Below are positions 46,376 to 59,275 of a DNA stretch of 64,000 nt, piece by piece. This stretch comes from Morinoia aosen (lineage: Eukaryota > Arthropoda > Malacostraca > Amphipoda > Talitridae), in NCBI GenBank assembly GCA_030386875.1, contig CM059579.1, forward strand, positions 15,782,484 to 15,846,483. The letters run 5' to 3'. The notes beneath the pieces are model-generated. The model made no database searches and was not told the DNA's origin. It saw only the letters and a program-made list of their open reading frames with translations. Every line of letters starts with the position of its first letter. The stretch's first letter is position 1. Made by a program: the position numbers and the translations under genes.

Positions 46376-49300
46376 AGACTTAACCAACCTTAGGCTATAA
46401 TTTTAGCCATTGTATATCGCTGAATCCCTATAAGTTACTTCATCACTTACGGATGGAAATGACAGGCTCAGGGTCTTCCAGTTACACCAATCAATGGCAG
46501 GAATTCTATCCCATGGATGCTCATTTTACTCCCCTCAGAGACTTCACTTTCGGCCACTGGATGACTGCGCACAGCTCGGGGATTCATATTCAGTTAATGA
46601 ATGACCTGGAGATGCTGCACCTCTCCAGAAAAAATAATTCCCCTGCGCTGCTGAGGCATCCTTCAATAACTTCAGTACCAGCTCCTTTGGCCAGCCAGCA
46701 TGCAATGGAGAATTTTTTGACATCGAGGAGAAATCCCTGCTGGTCTCGCTTGCAGTTCTCGAAAATTGATGAGCCTTCGTCAGGCACTTGTCTGATGTTT
46801 TACCTTATAATCACGAGCTGAAATTTTCCTGTATTTTTTGTGTGTACACCTGCTTCTAATACATACCAGCATTTTTAGCCTTTTAAGAGCTGCAGATCGT
46901 ATTAGCCTTCAATTCGTAAACATGGTCAGTGTAATTTGATTTGGATTGCACCTATATTAAAATGATGTTGATATTACGCGATATTTGTTTGACCGTAATG
47001 AACATTGCCTTCATGGTGATCGCGCGTAATAGATGTTTTACTTTTCTGACTTAGCTAACTAATGTAGACAGAAATGGTTTTGCTTTGCCAAGTTGCTTCT
47101 GGCCTGAGGAGATTAGCGAACTTTCAAAAAATCTATGGATGTTCATGGAAAATGTCATGTCGAAAAAGTTCAATAATCCTCTTCCAATATTTTAAAATCC
47201 CTTAATGCCCTTCAGTATAAGAAGGTTTAGCCGTGAGGTAAGGCTCGACCTAAGTATCAATATCACAAAATTTTGCTTGCTTTACTCTTAATTTTTATTC
47301 GTATGATGTTAATAAATATCGAGAACCACGGCATGTGTCGTTGTTTCACGTTTCAGCGACACATAAACTTTTGGTGTCAAATTATTTTCGTCGTTATTCT
47401 ATGCCAAAAAATTGTGTAGTTCAGTCATATCGTTTTATTCCATCTCAGATGCTTGAGAGCCAATTTTTATGATCATCGACGATTGGCTTATTTTGCAACA
47501 GGCGATAACTCTCGGGATCTACGCTCTTTAAAATTTTAGTATCAATGTGCCGTGAAAATTTTAGAGTTGTCTATTTTTTCAGACTTCAAATGGAAGGAAA
47601 AATCCTTTGCTGCCAAATATGGGGTATCAAGATCATGTGAAGATCTCATTCTACGGAATGTCAGATGGCCAATTTTGTAAGGTGAAATTATTATTGGACT
47701 CATAAATCTGTATTAATGAATAAATCATTTAAAGTTCATTGTAGGCCTTAATGTTCGAACCATGATTTGCATATTTCACCATACTCTAGCAAGGGTGGGC
47801 AATTGGGCAAAGTCATTCTCATTTCGGTCAAACCTGAAGCCTTCGAAAAATATATTGTATATCTTTAAGCTCAGACATTCTGAAAACTACTTTACTTGAT
47901 TGCCCTCTAGCTGTCAGGCTTCACGAACGTATCAATTTTCAGAATGCACTGTTGGTAAGCAATCTCTTTCCCACAGTACGCGTACATCTTTCGGTAAGTG
48001 CGCTCCACTATTGAAAAAGTTACAAGCGTCCTGCAACCATTGCACGTTGAAACCTCACGTGACGTAGAGAACAAAAATCTCCAAAATGTTCAGATTCAAT
48101 TTCTCCTCTGTTCTTTCATTTAGTAGAAACAAAACCATTACATCGATAGACCACCACTTGAGAATATTATTGATATTGACTGGCTTCGGTTGGAATGCGG
48201 ACCTGAAATAGGAAAAGTGATTCAAGCGTGATAGAGGAAGCTACGAGCAAATATAATTGTAAAACACACAAAAAAACAGGCAATTATGTTCTATAGGTTC
48301 TAAACGGCTCATTTTTTACGATTAAGTAAATCAGTTCGATAGAAATTCTTTTAGAGGCAAAGTGAAATAAACTTATTTTAACGAAAAAACTACAAATCGA
48401 GTGTTAATAAAAGTTCGGGCATAGAACTCCCTGATTAATGCATGGAGGAGAAATACAGAAACGAAAAATAGATCGGACTTTACGAAACTAGGGACCAGGG
48501 AGGGAAACGCCTAACTGGTGTTTGAGAATTTAATCATGAATAGAAACGATCGATTAATGCCGTATCTTGTTCTTTGTCGTCGAATCAAATCCAAAATAGT
48601 CTCTCTCATTCATCTTTGCCCTATACAGTTGTTGAGCGTAACTTAAACAACGTTAAAATTAAATGCATTTTTTGGTGCACTTCGGTTGTGTGTCACAAGC
48701 CGGAGAATCAAATTCTGCAAATGTGGGGGAATTTGAAAATTGGCGTCAAGTGGAGGTAATATGGACGAATTGTGTATTTAAAATTATTTAATCATTTCAA
48801 GCACAATGGAACTCAATATACACCACAGTGAAGCATTCGTTTGATATGGTTTTCCAAGCAAATCGTGGCAATAAGGTATACGATTGAAAACTTCCTATTT
48901 AAAATTGAAATCCATGAAAGTGTTTAGAAAATGTGTCAAAAATAATATTATATTTTCGTGATTTTAAAAATCTCAAATTATGTGTGATGTTGTCGGAACG
49001 TGACGTACAAAAACTTGTCTATAGGTTTTTATTATACTACCAAATAACTCGTACACAAGAGACTTGAGTTATGACTTATCTTTCGACCGGTTTTCTCAGT
49101 AGTTAAATAAACAGCTTCTTAACATCGACAACGGAAGGTTTACTAGGAAACCGACCTATTCAAATTTAGTAAATCAAATGCTTATATCACATAGGCAAAG
49201 GAGGTTAAGTGAAGATGAAAATACTAGCACAATTCATTTTGAACAGAAAACATGTCAGGAACCAGTCTTTCATTTGACTATGGGTGAAGTGAGAGAAATG

Positions 49301-50500
49301 TCGTGAGAGAAAACACACCTAAGAATAATGAATTGAGCGCAACGAGGCTATATTAGACAAACATTCAAAACGTAACCATCTCTTATAACCTGAGGTCGTA
49401 ACAGCTTACATAGGTAGCAGCCTCGAGGTGTTATTGCTGTATAGAAAAGAAAATGTTTAGTATCTCAGTCGCACTATGGTTGTGAAAATTGCCCTCAAAT
49501 TTATACAGCATGAAAAAGGTAATTAACTTGATCAATCCAAACTCAATCTAAGTAACATAGGGTCTACGTTCTAGAAAATACAATGCAAATAAACATCCAG
49601 TTCTGAGAAATCTTTATTATTCAACGGCAAGAGTATATTTTCCTAAAGTTTTGATGGTATAAGCGTTTCCTTACATCCAAGAAACTGCACAAGTCTTTAG
49701 AGAAGATTACCTAAATTGTTTTTGTCATTTTGAATATCGTTTGAAATTCATCCAAATGCTAAATACTGTGGTTGGCATCAAATCGAAAATTAACACGACT
49801 CGCACACAGACAGAAATTTTTTCAGGGCTCTTTAAATGACTTCAAGGTTGAGTGAACCAACTAATTCAAGAGGCGTTATCGTCTCTGAACTAAGCCCTTT
49901 TTCGTTTGTTAACGGATGTCTTTTGTGTGCTAGGACTGGTAGCTGGGAATTCAATTCCCAGGAAGATGCAATTCCAGATTGAATCGAGAATCTTCAGCCG
50001 AAATAGACGACAAAGCCGTCTAAAGGCATCGAATGAGGCAGTGAATTCGAATTAATATTTCTCACCTCAACAACGTACGTCTCGCATGAACACAAATCCC
50101 GGAGTAGAAGCACTATTGGGTACAATTTCAAAATAATCGAAAAAAATGAATTTGTGACGTATAAATTTCAAGTCTACACTAGTAGAACGATTTTACTGAC
50201 TGCTGAAACGGTATAATCATTTTTCGAAGAGGGAGCTCAAAGATTGCTTCACCGGTAAAGTAAAATCCTGCACAGTCACGAATCATGTGAGGCAATTTCA
50301 TCCGGGACAAGTGTGAGTGATTGATCATAAAAATCAGACTGTCAGATTTTATGTCACCAGCTTTACAATCCCCTCGCTAACCGAAAAAATTCGAAGAATT
50401 TAGGTAATCGATATGGTTCTAGCATAGAAAAGAAACTTCACAATTGCTGTTATATTGTAGGTCATGTGCATTTATTAGATCCATAAAATAACTGAAGGAA
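46376..50500. other. AT-rich DNA without a gene
   Basis: A 122-codon plus frame at 46453-46821 starts MEMTGSGSSSYTNQWQEF and overlaps the fading end of the 54-bp array. No domain is visible. The rest shows nothing. Confidence 0.4.
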
Positions 50501-53500
50501 CGACTGGTTTGACTCGAACCAAAGTTGTCCATCCCTGACATCACAGGAACTGTCTAGTTTTGTCGAGTGAACCAATATGAAATCCGACTTCACGTCACGT
50601 TGGTTGGCCATTACCGGAATAGCTTCAGAACTTCTAAAAGTAATTGTTTTAGCTCATTCTACAGTAGCTGTTTTTCGACCTGAGAGGCCTCTGAGTTTTT
50701 TATGAGAAGCAGTGCAAACATGATCGATTTTGCTTATTAAAAATGGAATGTGAAAACTTCAAAGACATAGTTGCAATAGTTGATGAACTCTTTCAAATGA
50801 ACAACAAATTTACAGTTGATTGTGTTTTCTGTGGTTAGATAAGGTGATGAAAGATTTCACTTGCATGATTTTGCTATTTTCTTAGCATCCAATAAGCTCG
50901 CATAAATCTGCAACAAACGTATTAGTAACTATGGTGAATGGAACAAGTCACTATAATAAAACAGGATTAAGGATTGCAGTAGACAAAAACGAAAGGCATG
51001 CAGAATGGATTACATGCGACTATTGATTTCAGCCAGACAAACTTTTATTTAACAGAACAAAAATGTAGTGAAGGATAAAATAACACAGACGCCAAAGCCT
51101 GAATGAATAGAAACAACAGACGAGATAAATAATTATTATTATGGTGAAGACGAATTTAAGACTGCAGAAGACAATTCAAGCAACGGCTGCAAATATTGTG
51201 CTTGCTGCCCAGGTAATGAACTCGTAGAAAAGCGCTCTATCAGTGAGGGCACAGCTGAAAAAGCAGTACCCGTGAAATTCCTTGCGGGATATCCAGACGC
51301 AAATCTTAATACAGGACAAAAAAAAGGAAAATTGTGGATATTATTGCTGAGGCAATTTGAAAGAAGTGGCTTGCCTTTGGAGGAACATCACAAAATGTGA
51401 TTTTCTTATTAGAAGCTCTGTCTATCACTTGACACACAAGACGTTTCATAACGTGTATTCAAAAATATACGTGTGATGCATCATTCATTTTATTTTATTT
51501 ATATATTCCGTTGCATTTTTAACCCTTTCACCAACATATCATCACTGGCAGCAAAAACTCCGTTCAAAACTCTGTTGACACGTCCTCACACCAAGCTTCC
51601 ATTATTCGGTAAGCATGTGGTGCAGTGGTAGTGCACTATGTGCTCTATCAAAACTATAAGATGTTATTGTCAATGATGTTTAGAGAGGCATTCAAAGCAA
51701 CAAGGACTTGTCCCGGCGATACAGCTGTTATCTGAAAGTTTTTTGAAAATAATTTTAGGGAAAAACTATTGGGATCAAATAAGTAATTCAATTCTGAATT
51801 TTGTGTCTACCGCTGAGTCAGTCAATTGAACGCATAAATGTCAGCTGTGCGGACTTCTTTAGTTGATATAATAATAACTACATGTGCGAGATTTCGAAAT
51901 GATGGTTTGTGACATCGAACAATTAAAAACTTTAAATGATGATGACATTAAGATCTGACTTGAAGTTATTGAGCAAATTACTGTATTTTTTTACTTATAC
52001 TATTTTAGCGCAAGAATTAGAATTTACGCCTTGAATATTAAATTCAATTAATTAAAAGTTATTAATCAACCAAGTTTTTTCCTCGTATTTATTAATTCGA
52101 AATTTACACCATGTTTTACCCATTAGTCTGACCAAGTTTTTAATTCGAATACAATTTAGACTTGGAATGAGCCAGCGTTGGTAAAACATAAAATTTAGCC
52201 GCAATGAATTCCATTTCCAATTTTGGTGAATCAATTAAAATTTCATTTTATTCATTGGATTCAATCATAGTTAATTCCAATGGCGGGGCTATATTTCTTT
52301 CCATGATTCTCGATAAAAAACTGTTTAGCACAAAACACGTTTTCTGAAAATGCCTAGAATTTCCATCGAAACTTCAGGAAATGCAGCAGCAAATGGATTC
52401 GATCACGTCAATTGTACTCAAGTAAATCCAGCTCCACTCCACAATTTTATGTTCGTAGTTTTGAAGCTCTGTAAGTGGGGGTCGTGCAAGAAGCTCTGAT
52501 TGGAATTTGATGAGTGGAGCGACTCAGATCTCATCCCCTCGAGTGCTTTGTTTTGAGATGACCTCAATGTTTTACTGGTGTAGTGAGAATGTTGTTCTCA
52601 TTTTGTAGTTTGTTCGTTACTTAGTCTTATATTTCTCACTAGTCTTTTATAGTCTTTCAGTTTTTACCCTCATTTTATACATTTTTCATTACAATTCATA
52701 CTGGTACATGTTAAGCAGGTGAGGGAGCTTTGGTAATAACTTTTACAGCATTCAAACTCTTGTATTTCCGGAGAAGCAGCATGACCGTCACAAAGGATAG
52801 CATATGAATGACAGACGCAGTACAATTATAAATTAACATTACATTAAGATTGAAATGAACATTTACGTTCCATGCCATTGCAATGCCTTTTTTATCCAAA
52901 CTGTACTTTTGAACGCGTAATTGTTGATAACGACATGCTCACTAACAATTATCGACAAAAACATCACATCCTAAAATTCTAACTCACCTGTGTAAAATGA
53001 GCCATCAAAGAACCGAGAAACTCATTCATTATTCCTCATAAATTCGTTCCTCATTTAATTCCCGCTCAAAAATTTTGCACGGAAATTTACTATTAATTTA
53101 CGTTTCTTTCGCGTTTGAAATTTTGTTGACTACAAACGCACTAACCAGGAAACACCTCTGCTTCATAAATATGATTCATTAGCGTTAGAGAAGTACTGTT
53201 CTTTTATAATTGGAAAATTTGAGTAACCATGAACAGGTTTTCAGTATGAACAATCCTATCCACTAATAACGCAAGAATCACCTCTTTGCCTTTCCAATGA
53301 ACTAAAACGAAAAGCTGATTTAGTTAGAGGCCAATTAGCTCCAATCAAAGCACTGCTCTCCTGTCGTCTAGGTTATTAGTCTAATTGTGTTACTGAAAGA
53401 TGCAGCTGAGCTTGGTCTGATATTTTGGAGTCCAATGATGTATAATTATTGTTAATGCAGAGTTTGCTATGTCTGTTACACTGATCCAGAAAAAATTAAT

Positions 53501-55229
53501 CCTACTAGTGTTTTCCAATTGAAATTTCTCACTGAAATTATGTGCAAAAAAAAAACGTATCAAATCAATGGAACTAAGAATCACTTTTCTTTGTTCGTTG
53601 GTACGTTGGTACAAGTTAATATTCACAAAATAGAAATTGTTATTATTATACTATGGTAATTTTTTGGCGACATGGCTCCTCAAGGTTTATCTATAACATT
53701 GTAATTATGAGTTAGAAATTCAGTTGACTATAACTATGAAAACCAAATTATGATCCAGGTTCTGATTCCGACTCACGTTACACTGAAGCAACGAACGCTA
53801 AAACCTCTGGCACAAATTACACTTGAAATCTTTCATGTCTGATTTGAGTTTATGCTTCATGACCTCTGCGTTCAGAGTTCAGCTACGTGAACAAAAGCGT
53901 AGTTAGAAAAGCATTGTGTAGTTCTGTTTTCACTTCTCTGAATGAAGTGAAAGTTCCAGGCGAGTTCATTGCGAGGAAAATTATCATATTTGATAAAACC
54001 TATAATTTTTTTACCAACCAAATAACGTGGCACTAATTTCGGTACGCTGGTATGTTATGAAATAGTGCTTTTTTACGCACAAAATGATCATGTTTGAGAG
54101 TTTGTCTGTATGTTATGATAGATGCTTCTTCCTCCCAAAAGTTAGATCATATTCCATCCTTTGTATTTTTCTTTTGTTCCTTGTATACGTTATTAACACA
54201 AAAAATTATGACAATATCCATATAAATTATTCATTTCTAATAATAACACTCCTGTCCAAATTATCCATGCCCTAAGCTTTCCTTATCAATTAAAGCTTTA
54301 AAACACTTGAAGTTACACAAAGAAAAAGATTCTTGTTGTGTGAACTCAAAATTCTCCAAGAAACCTTTATTCCTAATGAGTTTATGTTGACTTTGCCCCT
54401 CTTGGTCGACAAAAATTAATTTCTCAGAGCAGGTTCCAAGCAAATTCGGAAAAATATGCCTAAAAAAATAGGACTGATGGAAATAATTAGTTTTTTAAAA
54501 TGGTAAAGGATTAAAAATTAGTGAGAATCTGTTTTTTTCAAATATATTTTGTGTCGATTTAATTTTTTTTAAAGTGGTTCAAGCAGCCATGTAAATTTAT
54601 TAGGCCAGAGAGAAAACAATTCCACGGTCTGTAGTGGGCAGTTTGTCTGTCAAGCGTAAAACTGCGAAGGGAAAATCTATAGCGAAGTAATACGGGAGTC
54701 TCAGGTTTAAGAAACCTTTTCTTTTCTCGTTGGAGGATCTGCCTAAATTGAAAAACCCGAGATTGATGTCGCTCGCAAATCAATCCAGACAGCGTTCTCC
54801 GTTCTCGCTCCTCGAGCTGATCTTATAACCGGCATCGTGTAGCAATATCCTTCCCACTCACAATAAAAACAACGAGCCAATTCTAAATAAAACTTATTAA
54901 AGCTGCTTGTGAAATATTGTGCATTGTTTTCAGCAACTTAGATTTAGAATGAAGTGTGTTCACGGTGCTCCATGATTTTCAGAGAGGGTAAGAAGTTATG
55001 TTTGAATTTTGTGGCAGAAAAATGAATTGTGTCGTACAAAAAAAAAGCTTAAAGCTGAGCTCGATCAGATGTAAAAGTAATCACAGTCTGAGTAGAAAAA
55101 ACAAAGAAACTTTTTTCTAACTGTTAAAATTACATCAAAGTGTTAGAAAATGAAATATGAACCTTGATTGAAGAATATTTATATTTCGTTTTTTTGGAAA
55201 GGAATGAGCGGAAAGGGTGCGGAAACAAG
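50501..55229. other. AT-rich DNA without a gene
   Basis: A patch at 52020-52260 has loosely repeated TTAATTCGAA and CCAAGTTTTT motifs. No frame above 78 codons and no RNA signature. Confidence 0.45.
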
Positions 55230-55945
55230 AAAAAGAAGGAAATAAAACAGTTGATTTCCAATAAAGTTTAGACGTCAAATGCATGACATTGAATTTTAAA
55301 ATGTCTCAACATAAAGATCCTCAATATGTAAAGGCACATAGTTATTATGAAAGCAATTTCAGTAGTTTTGAAACTTTTGAGAGAAAAATGCTTCTAGTAG
55401 CATGGCTGGGCACAGATAGAGCTAGGTTCAGTTGATTTTGGTATTTGATTGAGCAACGGCTGCAGCCGCATGACAGGCTGAGTTTTTTGGCGAGCAGGAA
55501 GTGACTGAGATTGGAAACAGATGTAACCGAGTGATGCAGACAATGATCGGAGAGTATGTATAACATGGTGACTGAAAAAGTTAGACAACGAGTGCAGTTA
55601 GGTGAGAGGTACACTTGTCTTCATTATAAAGTGACTGTGACTGACAACGAACACTGCTGAGTGACGAGGGCGATTTTCTGATCTGCAAGCATGTTGAAAC
55701 AAAAATTAGGCAACAAAAGTTATTATGTGTGTGGCTGTATCCCTTAGTGGAAACTTTTGAAGAAAAAGAAAGGGATGACATGAATGTCGTTGAATTGCTA
55801 AAATGTAGCTTTTTATAACATTTAACTTTGCGGTACAATGATAACGTAATAAATGCACACTCTCGTACTTCCTAATACTTGATAGTTTCGAATTATGAAT
55901 TGGTTCATCATTTGAAAAGAGTTCTAAACAATGATCACACAACAC
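55230..55945 (-). mobile_element. LINE-like 3' end with overlapping frames
   Basis: The minus strand ends ACTTTATTGGAAATCAACTG, then TTTTATTTCCTTC and a T/C tail at about 55230-55290, resembling the tails at 31972, 37521 and 38288. Directly upstream, three minus frames of 79-89 codons overlap in succession (55945-55706, 55838-55581, 55614-55345), as a frameshifted coding end might. None shows a reverse transcriptase or endonuclease motif, so only the tail is reasonably supported. Confidence 0.3.
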
Positions 55946-58900
55946 TACCTTGTCCTTTCGGTGACCAGAAACAATAAATTTGACAAAAGTTAGACCTACG
56001 TACGTTACGTTTCCTATATATCACGCATCATATCATATAACTTGGCATTGAGCCAATGTATGTGTACGCATTATTATAAAAGGCAGATTAAACAGCCACT
56101 GTGCCTAGCGTCCTGTTTTGAACGAGTTACAATGAAAATTAAGTCTCAATTCACAACTAAAATTTAGGTGAAAGTTTAAACTTGTAGGGGTTTTCAGAAT
56201 GGACGTGTTGAGAAAACTTCTTTTCTTGTTCACGAATGTGCATACATCAAGTCTTTTGGGAGTATGACGGCGGTGTGTACTCACAACCGTTCACGTATTC
56301 CAAAAGACTCCGCAATAACTTCCGATCAAAGCATGGTTTGCTGGTCACAAATTGTAAGGTAAGCTTGATTTACAGTAGCACTCTGGGTTCATTGTTTGGG
56401 TAGCCATAAAAGTGCCTCGAGTTTCCCCTCGCAGGAGAAATATTTCTATCAGGGAAACCCCATGTTTAATTTTCGGGCAGTAAATTCATGGGGCTAAGTA
56501 ACTCGGTTTTGACATCCGGGACTATAAATGAGCCTTACTGGATTGCGCTCGAGACTTCTTTTAAAAGTCTGATGCATAAATTTAGCGGCCTAAAAGCGGC
56601 GTGTCACTCAATGCTTCCTCTTCTCGTGACGCAAATTGAAAAGGGCGGAAGTTTATCGCGGTGTCGCAACAAAATTCCAATAGCATGCGTCCATATTTCA
56701 TGGTAAATATGGTACCGTCATTCCCGGCTTGCGATTGTTGTGGGCGGGTGCGTCATTATTTTCTTTTGATATGAAACCGTGGGTCCTTGACCTAAATTAC
56801 AAGAGAAATATGGTTTATTCGAATCACGGAGATGAATCTTTATCCTGCACATGCGCAGCTGAAAAGCAATAGAAAAATGAGCTCCCAAAGTAGCCACAAA
56901 TTAGAATGCGATTCTCATGAATCAATGATCTGCAATTTTCTCTTATCCATGGATCTCATTCTCTTTACTGTAAAATTTTATAATGATGCCACATTCGCAC
57001 GGCGTAAGTCTTGGAAAAATATATATTCCCATACAATCATTATCCTCAGGACAGACTGGGAAAAAAACTGGATTCTTTAATCTATTACAAAAGTAAGTAA
57101 ATATTACGTTTTCTAGAGACAAGTGACGCACAGAAAAATGCTGAGCGAGTAACGTACAGACCCCGCAAAAACAGAATAACGAAACCAATCAAAATAAACG
57201 CAAGGATCACCAACTTGAAGTGGCAATTGTACACACGCATTTTTTAACAAATTAATCAGCTTAATTAATCATAAATTTAATTTAAATTTGTTTTTATACT
57301 CTAACGTCAGTAAGTAACAGTTTTGTGGCCTAATATCAAAGCAACTCGCTGTGACCACTGGATTGTGAACTATAGTAATATTTAATGACATAAAATACTT
57401 GCTATGCACGCTGGCTTACTCTGCAAAGAAGCGACTATTTTATAAAAGAAGCAGTAACTATGCGGGACCTCATTTAGATTCACTCACTCTAATGATATTA
57501 CCATTATGTAAATGAGCAATAATTAATCATTATATTTGCTCAGCTTCTACTGATGAGTCGTTCAGCCACCACAATGGATGAAGCCTCCCACGTTACCCGA
57601 TGCCATCTCATAGTCATGGTGCCGCTTGAAAACTACTGCTTAAAAGCTACTGGAACACCATGATTTTAAAACGGGCAGTGCGTGGAATGAACTTTACAAT
57701 AAAGGCAAATATTTCAAGTCGCTATAATGCTGTTTACAAGAAACAGTCAGTACAATTCAGAACGTATCACATCAAAGTGGAACGGTTAGCTCGCAGGAAA
57801 ATCGGTCACGAGTACACAATGCGACAAATCATTCTTACGTTTTAAAAACTGACTCCGGAAATATGAACAATGTTTTTTAACGGATTATTACGTTTTGAAG
57901 CACATAAAAAGTGATGTTTACTGATGAATTAGAAACGAAGACTTGGAGAGATGATATAAATGCTTTATGACGAAGCTCTAATGCTATGGTATTGGATAGT
58001 ATTAATATACATTATACAACTACTTTTTACTCTATTTATTTTAAAATAACGTTAATTATATTTGATAAATAGAAATTTTTCGCTCCCGTATTAATCATAA
58101 ATAATTCCCGGTAATGAAATTTTTCTTATTTTTGGTTGTTTTTTAAAAGTCGCCAGTGTGTAGGTCAATGTACATACAAAGGCAAATCTTTTCTGAGTTA
58201 AACGAACTGACAGAGATATAGTCGAATTCACAGAAGTGCTTTATTATCATATTATCATCACCACCTTTATTGTCGTCACTATCGTTATTTTTATTTTCTT
58301 GTTTCTTGACCATCTGTATTTTTAATTTTACGTTATATTTCTTTATTATTTAATTTCGTGACCTGGTTTTTACATGCGAAGACCTTTTTTCCTTATTATC
58401 GACTCTTCATCAAAATATTACGTTCTCCTATTGAAAAAACTCTACGTGTTTATTTATTTGTCGCAGTTCAGTTGTAGTTACTTTTTACGATGAATTAATG
58501 CTTAGCTTCTCGCTTTCAGCGTTGAAAATATTTAATCACAATGAAATTTAAAATTTTCTTTTTGAAAATAGGTTACACAATTTTTACAAGTTGTTGTCAC
58601 TTTCATTACAGTCAAACACCAGATAATAATTTTCATCATCATTGCTTTTTCTTCTCGATTCAGAATAACAATCTGTCCATCCCTTTCTAAGTTAATATTC
58701 TCGTCACACTCTGTCTCCAACACACTTTGGGGCAACACTTGCACTCGGTGTTCAATAGTATACGAGTGTACAAGACAGGATGAACTCAGCAGCTCAGCAA
58801 AATAACTTTGATTATTCCTTTTCGACATCCAAGATTTCTCATTTGAAATTTTCTGTACTATGATTTAGGTTCGTTTTTTTTCTTATATTGATATTTTTCA

Positions 58901-59053
58901 CCGCGATAGATTACATATCATTCAGCGGTGAATATCCTTTTCCTCGGATTAGGTTTAGATACAGTAAAAAATATACCTTAATTCTTTATTCACCAACGAG
59001 AAAAGAGTACTTTGCAAAAACCTTTAAAAGTTATGAGAGCATTCACATAAGCA
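55946..59053. other. Unassigned DNA
   Basis: A GC-richer patch at 56460-56760 has a 72-codon plus frame. A 98-codon minus frame at 58532-58828 (MSKRNNQSYFAELLSSSC...) is hydrophilic and plausible-looking but has no known domain. Neither is claimed as a gene. Confidence 0.4.
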
Positions 59054-59275
59054 TTTGTAGTGCATTGAACCCTTTAGCATTTGTAGTGTATTCCAAAATT
59101 AAATTTGTAGTGTATTCCAAAAAATTTGTAGTGTATTCCAAAATTTGTAGTGTATTCCAAATATTAATAGTTATAGTGTATTCCAAAATTTGTAGTGTAT
59201 TCCAAAATTTGTAGTGTATTCCAAAATTAAATGAGAAATTAAAATGAGAACATTTGTAGTGTATTCCAAAAACCG
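59054..59275. repeat. 19-bp minisatellite, about nine copies
   Basis: The unit AATTTGTAGTGTATTCCAA recurs from 59054 (first unit has GCATT for GTATT) to about 59210. After a gap of AT-rich spacer one more unit lies at 59251-59270. Spacing varies where A-runs have lengthened. Overlapping frames on both strands are by-products. Confidence 0.9.

Noticed and set aside
58532..58828. 98-codon minus frame with plausible hydrophilic composition
   Set aside because: No domain, no exon neighbours and a length within chance for this AT content.
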